From: Treponema sp. UBA1798
GTDB lineage: Bacteria; Spirochaetota; Spirochaetia; Treponematales; Treponemataceae
Assembly (NCBI GenBank): GCA_002319875.1
Contig: DCFS01000291.1
Coordinates: 1-16,824 of the forward strand
Length of the DNA stretch: 16,824 nucleotides
Reading direction: 5' to 3'
In this document: positions 7,575-14,524 of the stretch, piece by piece
Layout: each line of letters begins with the position of its first letter
How positions within the stretch are numbered: the stretch's first letter is position 1
Notes under the pieces: model-generated
What the model was told of the DNA's origin: nothing
What the model saw: the letters and a program-made list of their open reading frames with translations, nothing else
Database searches by the model: none
Position numbers and translations under genes: made by a program

Positions 7575-9569
7575 ATGCTGTATCTCGATATTGTTTTAAA
7601 TGTACCCGTAAACCAGTCGTTTTCATATTCCTGTGCCGACACATCTGTTGCAATAGGAGAACGCGCAGAAGTCAGATTCGGAAACCGGCGGATGACAGGA
7701 TTTATCACCGGCATCCATAAAGAATTACCTGCAAACTGTCCGGTCGAACCGGGGAAAATAAAAGCCGTCACGAAAATTCTTGACAGCGAACCCCTGTTCG
7801 GGGAAGAACTGCTGGAGCTTGCACGCTGGATGGCCCATTACTACCTTTGTACACCGGGAGAAGCAATCTCCGCTATGATTCCGTCCGGGAGAAGGGAAAC
7901 GGATGCAGGCTGTTTTTCGTTTATTGAGGAAGACCCGGATACCGTGCCTAATATACTCTCAGACGAACAGAAAAATGCCGTTACAGGAATCACCAGTTCA
8001 AGAGGGCTTCATTATCTGTTCGGTACTACCGGCAGCGGTAAAACTGAAGTATTCCTGCAGGTATCAGAAAAGATAATGGCATCCGGGAAAGGCGTTATTT
8101 ACCTGGTACCGGAGATAGGCCTTACCTCCCAGATTATCAAAGCGGTTGCCGAACGTTTTGGCAATACCGTTGCAGTCCTCCATTCAGAGCTGACACCGAG
8201 CCAGCGTCTGAGCGAATGGAGGCGTATTATACGAAAGGACGCCCGTATCGTCATAGGCGCACGCAGCGCTGTTTTCGCCCCGGTTCCGGATCTCGGGCTG
8301 ATAATCATCGATGAAGAACATGACGGATCATATAAATCCGGAACCACACCGCGATACCATGCACGGCAGGTTGCGATGTACCGCTGCTCAAAACAGCAGA
8401 TACCTCTCGTTATGGGAAGCGCTACACCTTCTGTTGAAGCATGGCATCTTATGCAGCAGGGAACCATTAAAAAGCATGTGTTAAACAGACGCCTGGCGGG
8501 CGGGGCTGTACCCGAAATAAAATGTATAGATCTGTCAAAAGCAAATATCCATGGAGAAGCGCTGTCAGCAGAGCTTGTACAGGAAATCCGTGCCACGCTG
8601 GCACGCAAACGTCAGACAATACTGTTTTTGAACAGACGCGGCTTTACCCATTTTTTCCGCTGTGCAACATGCGGGTATGAACTTATGTGTAAAAACTGTT
8701 CCGTACCACTTACCTACCATAAAAACGAAAACAGGCTCCGCTGTCACTACTGCGGCTGGTCTACGGAAGTTCCCGCAATATGTCCCCAGTGCGGTTCCGT
8801 CGACGTCGGCTATTCAGGTTTCGGCACGGAATTTATAGAAGCAGAAGTTTCTGCAAAATTTCCTGCAGCCAGAATAGTACGGATAGATACCGACAGTCTT
8901 ACAAAAAAAGGTGAGCTCCAGGAAAAACTCGACGCGTTCAGACAGGGCAGTTATGATATCATGCTGGGAACACAGATGGTGGCCAAAGGGTTGAATTTTC
9001 CCAATTTGCAGCTCGTCGGCGTTATTCTTGCCGACACCGGTCTGCACATGCCTGATTTCAGGGCTGCGGAAAGAACGTTTTCCCTTATAACCCAGGTAGC
9101 AGGCCGTACCGGACGTTTTTTTCCTGACGGAAAAGTACTCGTACAAAGTTACAATCCCGGACGGGTACCGATAGCCTGTGCCTGCAGCGGACAAATTGAA
9201 GAATTTTATAAAAATGAATTGCAGCAGCGGGAAATGCTCCGCTTCCCGCCCTTCAGCAGACTTATACGGCTGGTATTCAGAGCCGCTTCGGCAGCAAAAG
9301 CAGAATCGGCAGCAGAAGAAGCAGCGGAAATACTCCTTGCTGCAGAACAGACATTACCGAAAGCAAAAAATCCTGCAGACGCTGCAGAAATAATGGGGCC
9401 TTCAGAATGCCCCCTTGAAAAGATTGTAATGAATTACCGCTGGCAGGTACTGCTGCGCGGAAAAAATATTACGATGCTGCAAAAGCTTTGCGCCCATCTG
9501 GTGAATGATTACAAACGACCGTCCGACGTCTATATTGAAATAGACGTAGACCCGGTAAACCTGTTATAA
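7575..9569 (+). CDS. priA: Primosomal protein N' (PriA), replication-restart helicase
   Basis: The product is 664 residues, somewhat shorter than the 732 of E. coli PriA. PriA is a 3'-5' DNA helicase that recognises stalled forks and D-loops and starts primosome assembly for replication restart. Domains in order are the N-terminal 3'-DNA-binding domain (from MLYLDIVLNVPVNQSFSYS), Walker A GTTGSGKT (150-157), Walker B DEEH (246-249), helicase motif III GSATPS (281-286), a zinc-binding insertion with eight cysteines as four CxxC pairs (363/366, 372/375, 390/393, 403/406), and motif VI QVAGRTGR (507-514). All catalytic and zinc residues are present, so it should be active. The start is supported by AGGA a few bases before the ATG. 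It lies 80 bp behind udg and is followed by the accessory island. Confidence 0.97.
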   Translation: MLYLDIVLNVPVNQSFSYSCADTSVAIGERAEVRFGNRRMTGFITGIHKELPANCPVEPGKIKAVTKILDSEPLFGEELLELARWMAHYYLCTPGEAISAMIPSGRRETDAGCFSFIEEDPDTVPNILSDEQKNAVTGITSSRGLHYLFGTTGSGKTEVFLQVSEKIMASGKGVIYLVPEIGLTSQIIKAVAERFGNTVAVLHSELTPSQRLSEWRRIIRKDARIVIGARSAVFAPVPDLGLIIIDEEHDGSYKSGTTPRYHARQVAMYRCSKQQIPLVMGSATPSVEAWHLMQQGTIKKHVLNRRLAGGAVPEIKCIDLSKANIHGEALSAELVQEIRATLARKRQTILFLNRRGFTHFFRCATCGYELMCKNCSVPLTYHKNENRLRCHYCGWSTEVPAICPQCGSVDVGYSGFGTEFIEAEVSAKFPAARIVRIDTDSLTKKGELQEKLDAFRQGSYDIMLGTQMVAKGLNFPNLQLVGVILADTGLHMPDFRAAERTFSLITQVAGRTGRFFPDGKVLVQSYNPGRVPIACACSGQIEEFYKNELQQREMLRFPPFSRLIRLVFRAASAAKAESAAEEAAEILLAAEQTLPKAKNPADAAEIMGPSECPLEKIVMNYRWQVLLRGKNITMLQKLCAHLVNDYKRPSDVYIEIDVDPVNLL

Positions 9570-9607
9570 AAAGATAATTACATAAACCGTTCAGGAGTCA
9601 TGTTCCT

Positions 9608-9703
9608 ATGAACTGCAGATCAGGAAAAAAAATGAATAAAAAAATCGAATTGTATTCCGAGATGTATTACGATAACAAACGGCCCGACGATGCAGAGAAG
9701 TAA
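9608..9703 (+). CDS. Small ORF of unknown function (31 residues)
   Basis: An ATG at 9608 opens a 31-residue frame, strongly charged and tyrosine-containing (MNCRSGKKMNKKIELYSEMY...). An AGGAG at 9593-9597 lies 10 nt upstream; a second in-frame ATG is at 9632. A three-codon ORF (Met-Phe-Leu-stop, 9600-9611) overlaps its start in ATGA fashion. It begins 39 bp after the priA stop and could be translated from the same message. I recognise no family. It may equally be the remnant of a gene destroyed by the downstream insertion. Confidence 0.25.
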   Translation: MNCRSGKKMNKKIELYSEMYYDNKRPDDAEK

Positions 9704-9936
9704 AATGCGCACTTTTATCAACACTGTTTTTCAGACAGTTTAAGGTGATCGAGCCGCTTCCCTGTTGTCCAGACTGACAGCCTGGAATAATTCATACGTT
9801 TTATCAGGAGTATGGCAGTCCGGACGCTGATTAAACCGTTCCGTGTTGAAGAGCCTGCAAGACAGAATGGCGTTGACCGATAAATGTGTTCCCTTTTTGG
9901 AGCAGTCAGTCAGCAGCGTGTGTTTATAAAGATTCG
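9704..9936. other. Gene-poor region between priA and the IS66 remnant
   Basis: No convincing gene is seen. All plus-strand frames are interrupted by stops. On the minus strand there is a start-less open frame of 72 codons (9958 down to 9740) with plausible protein composition (for example PNLYKHTLLTDCSKK) but no ATG, GTG or TTG near its beginning and no recognised family. It may be a fragment of an eroded gene or simply chance. Confidence 0.35.
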
Positions 9937-9974
9937 GTGCCTGAACAAAGTGTTCCTGTCAGGGACGCAGGCAC
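9937..9974 (+). promoter_or_regulatory. Long-range RNA stem that competes with the downstream terminator hairpin
   Basis: GTGCCTG (9937-9943) is perfectly complementary to CAGGCAC (9968-9974). Between them is a smaller hairpin, GTTCC/GGGAC around a TGTCA loop. The 3' strand of the outer stem overlaps the 5' strand of the adjacent terminator-like hairpin, so the two cannot form together. This could be an attenuator-type switch or chance complementarity. Confidence 0.3.
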
Positions 9975-10009
9975 TACATATAGTGTGCCTTTCTTTTTCC
10001 TTTTTATTT
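9970..10009 (+). terminator. Terminator-like hairpin with T-rich tract downstream of priA
   Basis: GGCACTA and TAGTG-TG-CC (9970-9989) form a hairpin with a CATA loop and a 2-nt bulge, followed at once by a 20-nt T-rich stretch (9990-10009) with only C and A interruptions. It is well placed to end rightward transcription from udg-priA and lies just before the IS66 left end at 10014. Confidence 0.5.
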
Positions 10010-10013
10010 AAAA

Positions 10014-10026
10014 GTAAGCGTCAATT
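10014..10026 (+). repeat. IS66 remnant left terminal inverted repeat
   Basis: GTAAGCGTCAATT pairs with the reverse complement of the right end, GTACGCGTCAATT, with a single mismatch at the fourth base. The tnpB remnant begins almost directly inside it. Confidence 0.8.
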
Positions 10027-10038
10027 CCAGTACACCTG

Positions 10039-10197
10039 AAAGGAGGAAAGAAAAAAAATGATTACCGGAAATATTACTGGCCGGAAGAAAATAAAGAAAA
10101 ATATGTAAAGGAAAGTGCCATAGAACTGCATCTGATACTGAAAGGGATAAACCTGTGGAAACAGTTCCCCGTGTATGAAAGACAGAGAATCAGATAA
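10039..10197 (+). pseudogene. IS66 tnpB (Orf2) 3' fragment
   Basis: The frame, without its own start, reads KYYWPEENKEKYVKESAIELHLILKG..., ending in NLWKQFPVYERQRIR and TAA at 10195-10197. This matches the C-terminal tail of IS66 TnpB proteins, which end in a W-P-E region followed by an ELxxLLxGID/L-type helix. The N-terminal two-thirds are missing because the sequence jumps from the left inverted repeat straight into the tail. An AGGAGG followed by an ATG at 10059 exists in another frame, but it gives only a 16-codon peptide. Confidence 0.65.
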
Positions 10198-10241
10198 AAG
10201 AGTACTGTTTAAAGTTTTCAGGATCGGATATACTGGGACAC

Positions 10242-11167
10242 ATGACCAAAAACGCAGTATATCCGGACAGTGCACAACTATATATAGAGCGGCTGGAAAA
10301 ACAGCTGGCAGGTAAAGACAGAATTATACAGAATCTGAAATCACAGAACTTTATGCTTACAGAGAAACTGAAGCTGGCATTATACCGGAAGTTCTGCAAA
10401 ACGTCAGAGAAAGACAAAGGTCAGTTGTCACTGTTTGCAGCGGAATGTCTGAGCGATAACCCGGAAGAAGTAAAAAAAGAAGCGGAATATATGCGGACAG
10501 TTATCTGGATGAATACAGCGAATGGCTGCAGACAGACGGGTATGCAGGTTATGCGAAGGTAGAGGAGAGACTCCGGGGAGTACATCATGCATTGTGCCTT
10601 GCCTATGCCAGAAGTCGTTTTGTTGATGCACTCAAGGCAAATCCAAAGAACATATTTTTGTCGCAGGTACTTAAAATACTGGAAAAAGTATATGGAGTTG
10701 AGAAAGCACTGCGGAAACAGAACCTTGAAGCTGCAGTTTTCATAGAAAAACGAAAGAAATCGTGTTTACCTCTTTTCACTTCTCTGAAAGAGATGCTCGA
10801 CCCGGCAGTGCAGGAACATCTGTACTCACCCGCCATCTGTAACGCCGTATCGTACATGAGAAATAACTGGGAAGGACTGATTGTATATCTGGAATGTGCA
10901 GACCTGACCCCGGATAACAATGAATGTGAGAATGCCATACGTCCGTTTGTTGCAGGACGGAAAAACTGGCTTTTTTCAGGCCGTTCAGAGGGAGCGCGCA
11001 GTTCCTGCGCACTTTTTTCTCTTATTGAAACGGCCCGATGCAACGGCTTGAAACCGTACCCGTATCTTCATTACATCTTTTCTACCATTCCTCGTATTTC
11101 TTCCCGCAATCAGTGGCTTTCCCTTCTCCCGTGGAATATTGATCTGTCTACCGTGCGTATTAATTGA
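10242..11167 (+). pseudogene. IS66-family transposase TnpC, internally deleted and frameshifted
   Basis: From the ATG at 10242, about 82 residues match the N-terminal coiled-coil region of IS66 TnpC (IERLEKQLAGKDRIIQNLKS...LYRKFCKTSEKDKGQLSLF). Around 10490-10500 the similarity jumps to a different frame with DSYLDEYSEWLQTDGYAGY and continues to the C-terminus. That part includes ENAIRPFVAGRKNWLFSGRSEGA, IETARCNGLKPYPYLHYIF and the terminal LLPWN, with TGA at 11165-11167 inside the right inverted repeat. About 300 of the usual 500 or so residues survive. The Asp of QTDGY and the late Glu of CENAIRP are present, but the segment with the first catalytic Asp and the zinc-finger-like region is gone. 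It is non-functional. Confidence 0.88.
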
Positions 11168-11174
11168 CGCGTAC
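11162..11174 (-). repeat. IS66 remnant right terminal inverted repeat
   Basis: The inverted copy of the left end (12 of 13 bases). It contains the tnpC stop codon, as usual for IS66 elements, and ends 8 bp before the first core of the tandem array. Confidence 0.8.
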
Positions 11175-11182
11175 CCTATTCT

Positions 11183-11402
11183 TAAGTGTAATGATTAAGC
11201 CCCATAAGTGTAATGATTAAGCCCCATAAGTGTAATGATTGTGCCGCTTAAGTGTAATGATTAAGCCACTTAAGTGTAATGATTAAGCCACTTAAGTGTA
11301 ATGATTGTATCCATTAAGTGTAATGATTAAGTCTCATAAGTGTAATGATTAAGTCTCATAAGTGTAATGATTAAGTCTCATAAGTGTAATGATTAAGTCC
11401 TG
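11183..11402. repeat. Ten-copy tandem array of 22-bp units with invariant 14-bp core
   Basis: Ten contiguous units of exactly 22 bp start at 11183, 11205, 11227, 11249, 11271, 11293, 11315, 11337, 11359 and 11381. Each begins with the identical 14-mer TAAGTGTAATGATT. The following 8 bases are, in order: AAGCCCCA (twice), GTGCCGCT, AAGCCACT (twice), GTATCCAT, AAGTCTCA (three times), AAGTCCTG. The unit length is not a multiple of three and each core carries stop codons, so the array is non-coding. It lies between the 3' ends of truA and the IS66 remnant, so it is not an obvious promoter array. Because 22 bp is close to two helical turns, all cores face the same side of the DNA, as in protein-binding arrays (inference). 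Function unknown. Confidence 0.97.
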
Positions 11403-11445
11403 TCCCTGCGGCAATCAGGGCGGCCCGGACCGTCAAAACAGGTGT

Positions 11446-12240
11446 TCAGATATGTCTTCTGATACCGTCAAATTTCACTTTCCATAAAAAAAGGCCCTGT
11501 GCCGGTGCCGTAGGGCCTGCAGCCCTGCGGTCCTTTGCAGCAAGCACATCTGAAAAATATACGGCAGGTTTACCTTCCCGTTCAAAACTTATCAGAGAAC
11601 CGGTTATCGCACGGACCATCTTCCACAGAAACGCATTCGCTTCTATCTCAAATACAAGAAGCTCCCCTTCCGGGAATGCCTGCTGCCGGTAAAAAAAAGC
11701 ATTTTCCAGATACCGGAACGTAGATTTACTTTCATCCCCGGCAGCGGCGAATGAAGCACAGTCTATTTCTCCGCGCAGACATGATGCCATGTTATTCAGC
11801 ACGTCGATATCCGGTTCATGGCGTATACACCACACGTACGGCATCATTGTAGCGGGCGGCACAGCCCCGCAGAATATAAAATAGCGGTACACGCGGCTGG
11901 TAGCATTAAAGCGGGAATTAAAATCAGGCGTAACTTCCTGTGCCGACATAATCCGGACATCATGCGGCAGCAGTGCGTTCAAAGCCATTACATAGTTCGC
12001 AGCCGGAATGGAATCGACTGGTGAAAAAAAATTAGCAGCCTGTCCTACAGCATGCACTCCGCTGTCCGTCCTTCCTGAACCATATAAAACAGTGTGTGCT
12101 TTATGTATTTTTTCAATAGCTTTTTCAAGTTCTGCCTGTACCGTACGGACAGAACCGGCCGAATGATCCTGCCTCTGCCATCCGCAGAAATCAGTTCCGT
12201 CATATGAAAGCGTCAGTAATATATTGCGCATACAGCTCAT
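11446..12240 (-). CDS. truA: tRNA pseudouridine synthase A
   Basis: The product is 264 residues and converts U38-U40 of the anticodon stem-loop of many tRNAs to pseudouridine. The family signature GSGRTDSGVHAVGQ (55-67) contains the catalytic aspartate (D59). N-terminal LTLSYDGTDFCGWQRQ and C-terminal FLWKMVRAITGSLI regions match TruA. The first ATG (12240) overlaps the upstream stop as ATGA. A second in-frame ATG three codons later (12231) gives the more typical MRNILLTLSYDG start, so the true N-terminus may be three residues shorter. It is last in the seven-gene minus-strand operon. No terminator with a T-run is seen after its stop; transcription would run into the 22-bp array. Confidence 0.96.
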   Translation of the reverse strand: MSCMRNILLTLSYDGTDFCGWQRQDHSAGSVRTVQAELEKAIEKIHKAHTVLYGSGRTDSGVHAVGQAANFFSPVDSIPAANYVMALNALLPHDVRIMSAQEVTPDFNSRFNATSRVYRYFIFCGAVPPATMMPYVWCIRHEPDIDVLNNMASCLRGEIDCASFAAAGDESKSTFRYLENAFFYRQQAFPEGELLVFEIEANAFLWKMVRAITGSLISFEREGKPAVYFSDVLAAKDRRAAGPTAPAQGLFLWKVKFDGIRRHI

Positions 12241-13136
12241 ACCCCGGCTATGTGAATATCTTCACTTTTTTCAATCTCTTTTGACAGGTTATCATATAAG
12301 GCACGTGATTTTTCGAGAAGAGGTCCCGGTTTGTTTTTAGACGATTTCCCGAGACCGAATATTCTGGCTATTGCCGTCTTAAATTCATTCATTTTCTGCA
12401 GCCGCAGCGCAGGATCCTCACGCTGCCCGTACTTATATTCGAGCAGGCCGCACAGATAAATAACACCGTCCCACCCGTAATTCTTGTCAATATCAGGACC
12501 GGAATTACCAATCATGGAGCTTTTTTCTACCCGCTGCATTTCATTAATCACCGCCTGCTGATAAAAGAAAACAGCCTTACGGTAAAACACATCCGCCACA
12601 TAGCGGAAGTTGTGTCCGGGACAGGTTACATCAAGATCACAGGAAAGCCAGGCGAGCCTCAAAGCTATAATCGCGCGTTTCATTGTGGGCAGGAAAGAAA
12701 GATCCATCCGCTCATAGGTAAGAAGTGCCAGATAGTACATGGCAGCTCCGTCATATAATGAACGTTCGCGCGTCAGATTGTAATAAGGGAATATCGTAGA
12801 AACAGCTTTTACACGCCTGTCCTCATCGTCACGGATCTTGCGGATGGACACGGAATCGTTTAATTCCCCAAAGTCCTCCCAGAAAAATGCAGCATTACAG
12901 TTCGGGCAGGCTCCCACCGAATAAATAAGCGGATAGATTTTTCCGAATTTAGAAGAAGGTTCATAAATACGGTGTAATTCATCCGTAAGGTCTCCCGCTA
13001 TCATACGCCCGTTTCCACTCAGCATTTCTTCCCGTTCAAAACTTTTCCCGCAGACAGGACATGCACATTTATTTTTTGACCAGTATGATATTGCGATTTT
13101 TTTATTGTCCGTTACCTTTTTTACACCATGCAGCAT
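12237..13136 (-). CDS. DUF2225 family protein of unknown function
   Basis: The product is 299 residues, matching the DUF2225 pattern. An N-terminal metal-binding-like region has two cysteine clusters, CACPVCG (24-30) and ACPNCNAAF (76-84), separated by the characteristic SKFGKIYPLIYSVG stretch. A helical, tetratricopeptide-like C-terminal part follows, rich in alanine, tyrosine and leucine. The paired CxxC motifs suggest zinc binding (inference). No signal peptide or membrane segment is seen. It sits 3 bp after acpS and overlaps truA by 4 bp (ATGA), so it is co-translated with them. A G-rich GGGGG element upstream could serve as ribosome site. Cellular role unknown. Confidence 0.82.
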   Translation of the reverse strand: MLHGVKKVTDNKKIAISYWSKNKCACPVCGKSFEREEMLSGNGRMIAGDLTDELHRIYEPSSKFGKIYPLIYSVGACPNCNAAFFWEDFGELNDSVSIRKIRDDEDRRVKAVSTIFPYYNLTRERSLYDGAAMYYLALLTYERMDLSFLPTMKRAIIALRLAWLSCDLDVTCPGHNFRYVADVFYRKAVFFYQQAVINEMQRVEKSSMIGNSGPDIDKNYGWDGVIYLCGLLEYKYGQREDPALRLQKMNEFKTAIARIFGLGKSSKNKPGPLLEKSRALYDNLSKEIEKSEDIHIAGV

Positions 13137-13139
13137 ACG

Positions 13140-13556
13140 TCAACCCCCGGTTTCTATCAGTACCACTGCTGTCGCATATTCTTTTTCATGACTCAGTGAT
13201 ATAAACATACGGCACGCACCGCATCTTTCTTCAAGCTGTCTGGCTGCCGTTTTCTGTACACGCAGCTCCGGTTTTCCGTTCGCTGTTTTTTCCACAAAAA
13301 CGTCACGAAGATCAAATCCTGCAAACCCTGTCCCCAGTGCTTTTGCAAAGGCTTCCTTTGCTGCAAAACGGGCCGCATAATGCTGGCAGACTGCAGCCAA
13401 ACGAGGCTCCTGTATAGCTGCTGCCGTTTCCCCGGGAAATCCGCCGGGACAGAACAGTTCCTGATCATTAAAAAAACGCCGGATCAAAGCGGGATTGGTA
13501 ACCCATTTCCGGAAACGCCGGACATCGGTTATATCAGTGCCGACGCCGTAAATCAT
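13140..13556 (-). CDS. acpS: Holo-[acyl-carrier-protein] synthase
   Basis: The product is 138 residues, of usual AcpS length. It transfers 4'-phosphopantetheine from CoA to the conserved serine of acyl carrier protein, activating fatty-acid synthesis. It has the N-terminal GVGTDITDVRRF motif with magnesium-binding D8, the RFAAKEAFAKALG block with the second metal ligand E68, and the C-terminal ISLSHEKEYATAVVL segment. The start overlaps the upstream ybbR stop by 4 bp (ATGA), implying translational coupling. Confidence 0.96.
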   Translation of the reverse strand: MIYGVGTDITDVRRFRKWVTNPALIRRFFNDQELFCPGGFPGETAAAIQEPRLAAVCQHYAARFAAKEAFAKALGTGFAGFDLRDVFVEKTANGKPELRVQKTAARQLEERCGACRMFISLSHEKEYATAVVLIETGG

Positions 13557-14524
13557 GGCTTCTGTCCGGGGGACGGTTCCTTCGGTTTCTGCACAATCTG
13601 AACTTTTACCGTTTCTGCACTTTTTTCAACCACCGTTACCGTCGAAGGAAGCAGATACGAAAGCGGCAGTTCATATTCGCCTGGTTGCGTAACGGAACTG
13701 CAGTCTGCCTGTACCGTATAGTTATCTACATTCAGACTTCCCAAATCAGACTGTATGCCGGACACTTTAAAGGAAACGACAGGAACGGTACCGGCAACCT
13801 GAAGATGATGCGGAAGATAGGTAAAATAAACCGGTATATCACTGTACGCCATTTCCTGCTGTACGGGCTTAACTTCAACGGATACGGAAACCGACGGTTT
13901 ATCTTCTATATTAATAAGCGATGTATTTCTGACAAGTTTTGCCTGTTGTGAAAATGAAGCCGTATAATCCGAAAGATCGACTTTATCAGTTTGCAGTTCC
14001 TTGATCTGTCCGATTATGGATGCAGGTCCCGATATCCTTACTGTCTTCGGGAAAACAGATATATTACCGGTTTCATATCCGGGGGGCAGCGACCCTTCAA
14101 AAACCGGAGTAACTTTTACATTCGTAAAAACTTTTTCTTCAAGCGTAAGCGGTATCGTATCAGGGGTAACATGAACCTCAAGCGGTTCTATAAGCAGCAG
14201 ATCAGAAGAAAAATCTATATTGACGGGAACCTTATATTCTCCCGGTTTTACGTAATTGCTTATATTCAATTCTGCCGTTATACCGTCCTCGGTAATTTTG
14301 GCAATATATTCAGGAGAAGTACGGACTGTAACACGCACGTGTTTCGGGTAACTGTTAACAGGCATCAGGAGGCCGTCGGAAGAAACGGTAAGCTTTACAG
14401 GTATAGCCTTTGTATTCATCTGTGAAACCTGATAAAAAAAATACAAAAGCAGGGCCATCACAAAACAGAGGATTTTTGCAGGCCAGTGCGCGAACAGCTT
14501 TTCAAAGATTTGCTTTGCTTTCAT
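13553..14524 (-). CDS. YbbR-domain membrane protein (CdaR-like regulator of the c-di-AMP cyclase)
   Basis: The product is 323 residues with one N-terminal membrane helix (about residues 17-34, AKILCFVMALLLYFFYQV) after a short cytoplasmic segment. An extracytoplasmic beta-rich region of repeated YbbR-type domains follows (for example YPKHVRVTVRTSPEYIAKI...GEYKVPVNI, then VFPKTVRISGPASIIGQI), and the tail is proline/lysine-rich. In Firmicutes the equivalent CdaR binds CdaA and modulates its activity. Its position directly behind cdaA, with a 23-bp overlap, supports the same partnership here. No lipobox or C-terminal anchor is seen. Family assignment is firm; the regulatory role is by analogy. 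Confidence 0.87.
   Translation of the reverse strand: MKAKQIFEKLFAHWPAKILCFVMALLLYFFYQVSQMNTKAIPVKLTVSSDGLLMPVNSYPKHVRVTVRTSPEYIAKITEDGITAELNISNYVKPGEYKVPVNIDFSSDLLLIEPLEVHVTPDTIPLTLEEKVFTNVKVTPVFEGSLPPGYETGNISVFPKTVRISGPASIIGQIKELQTDKVDLSDYTASFSQQAKLVRNTSLINIEDKPSVSVSVEVKPVQQEMAYSDIPVYFTYLPHHLQVAGTVPVVSFKVSGIQSDLGSLNVDNYTVQADCSSVTQPGEYELPLSYLLPSTVTVVEKSAETVKVQIVQKPKEPSPGQKP

Larger units (their letters stand above)
10014..11174 (+). mobile_element. Degenerate IS66-family insertion sequence (internally deleted remnant)
   Basis: The remnant is bounded by near-perfect inverted repeats (10014-10026 and 11162-11174, 12 of 13 matching), beginning with GTA as IS66-family ends do. Intact IS66 elements are about 2.5 kb and carry tnpA, tnpB and tnpC. 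Here only 1161 bp remain: no tnpA, the last part of tnpB, and a tnpC missing its middle. The flanking octamers (ATTTAAAA at 10006-10013, CCTATTCT at 11175-11182) do not match, so the 8-bp target duplication expected for IS66 is absent. This suggests deletion or recombination after insertion. The element cannot move by itself, but its ends might still be used by a full-length relative elsewhere in the genome. Confidence 0.87.

Noticed and set aside
9704..9778. Selenoprotein-like read-through at a TGA in a plus-strand frame (CCPD-stop-QPG)
   Set aside because: No SECIS-like hairpin was recognised and the frame is broken again by further stops soon after.
10059..10109. Short gene behind the AGGAGG at 10041-10046
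   Set aside because: The frame stops after 16 codons, while the overlapping frame reads clearly as the tnpB tail.
10592..11167. Intact independent 191-residue gene
   Set aside because: Its apparent TTG start lies inside the IS66 transposase homology, which extends upstream in the same frame to about 10500; it is part of a broken tnpC.
10006..11182. Target-site duplication of the IS66 remnant
   Set aside because: The flanking octamers ATTTAAAA and CCTATTCT do not match.
11183..11402. CRISPR array
   Set aside because: The conserved part is 14 bp and the variable part 8 bp, with identical variable parts in neighbouring units; CRISPR spacers are about 30 bp or more and mostly unique. No cas genes are nearby.
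11183..11402. Operator or enhancer array for truA
   Set aside because: The array lies after the 3' end of truA and after the tnpC remnant; no flanking gene has its promoter there.
11404..11420. Intrinsic terminator of truA at the CCCTG/CAGGG inverted repeat
   Set aside because: The stem is only 5 bp and no T-run follows on the minus strand.
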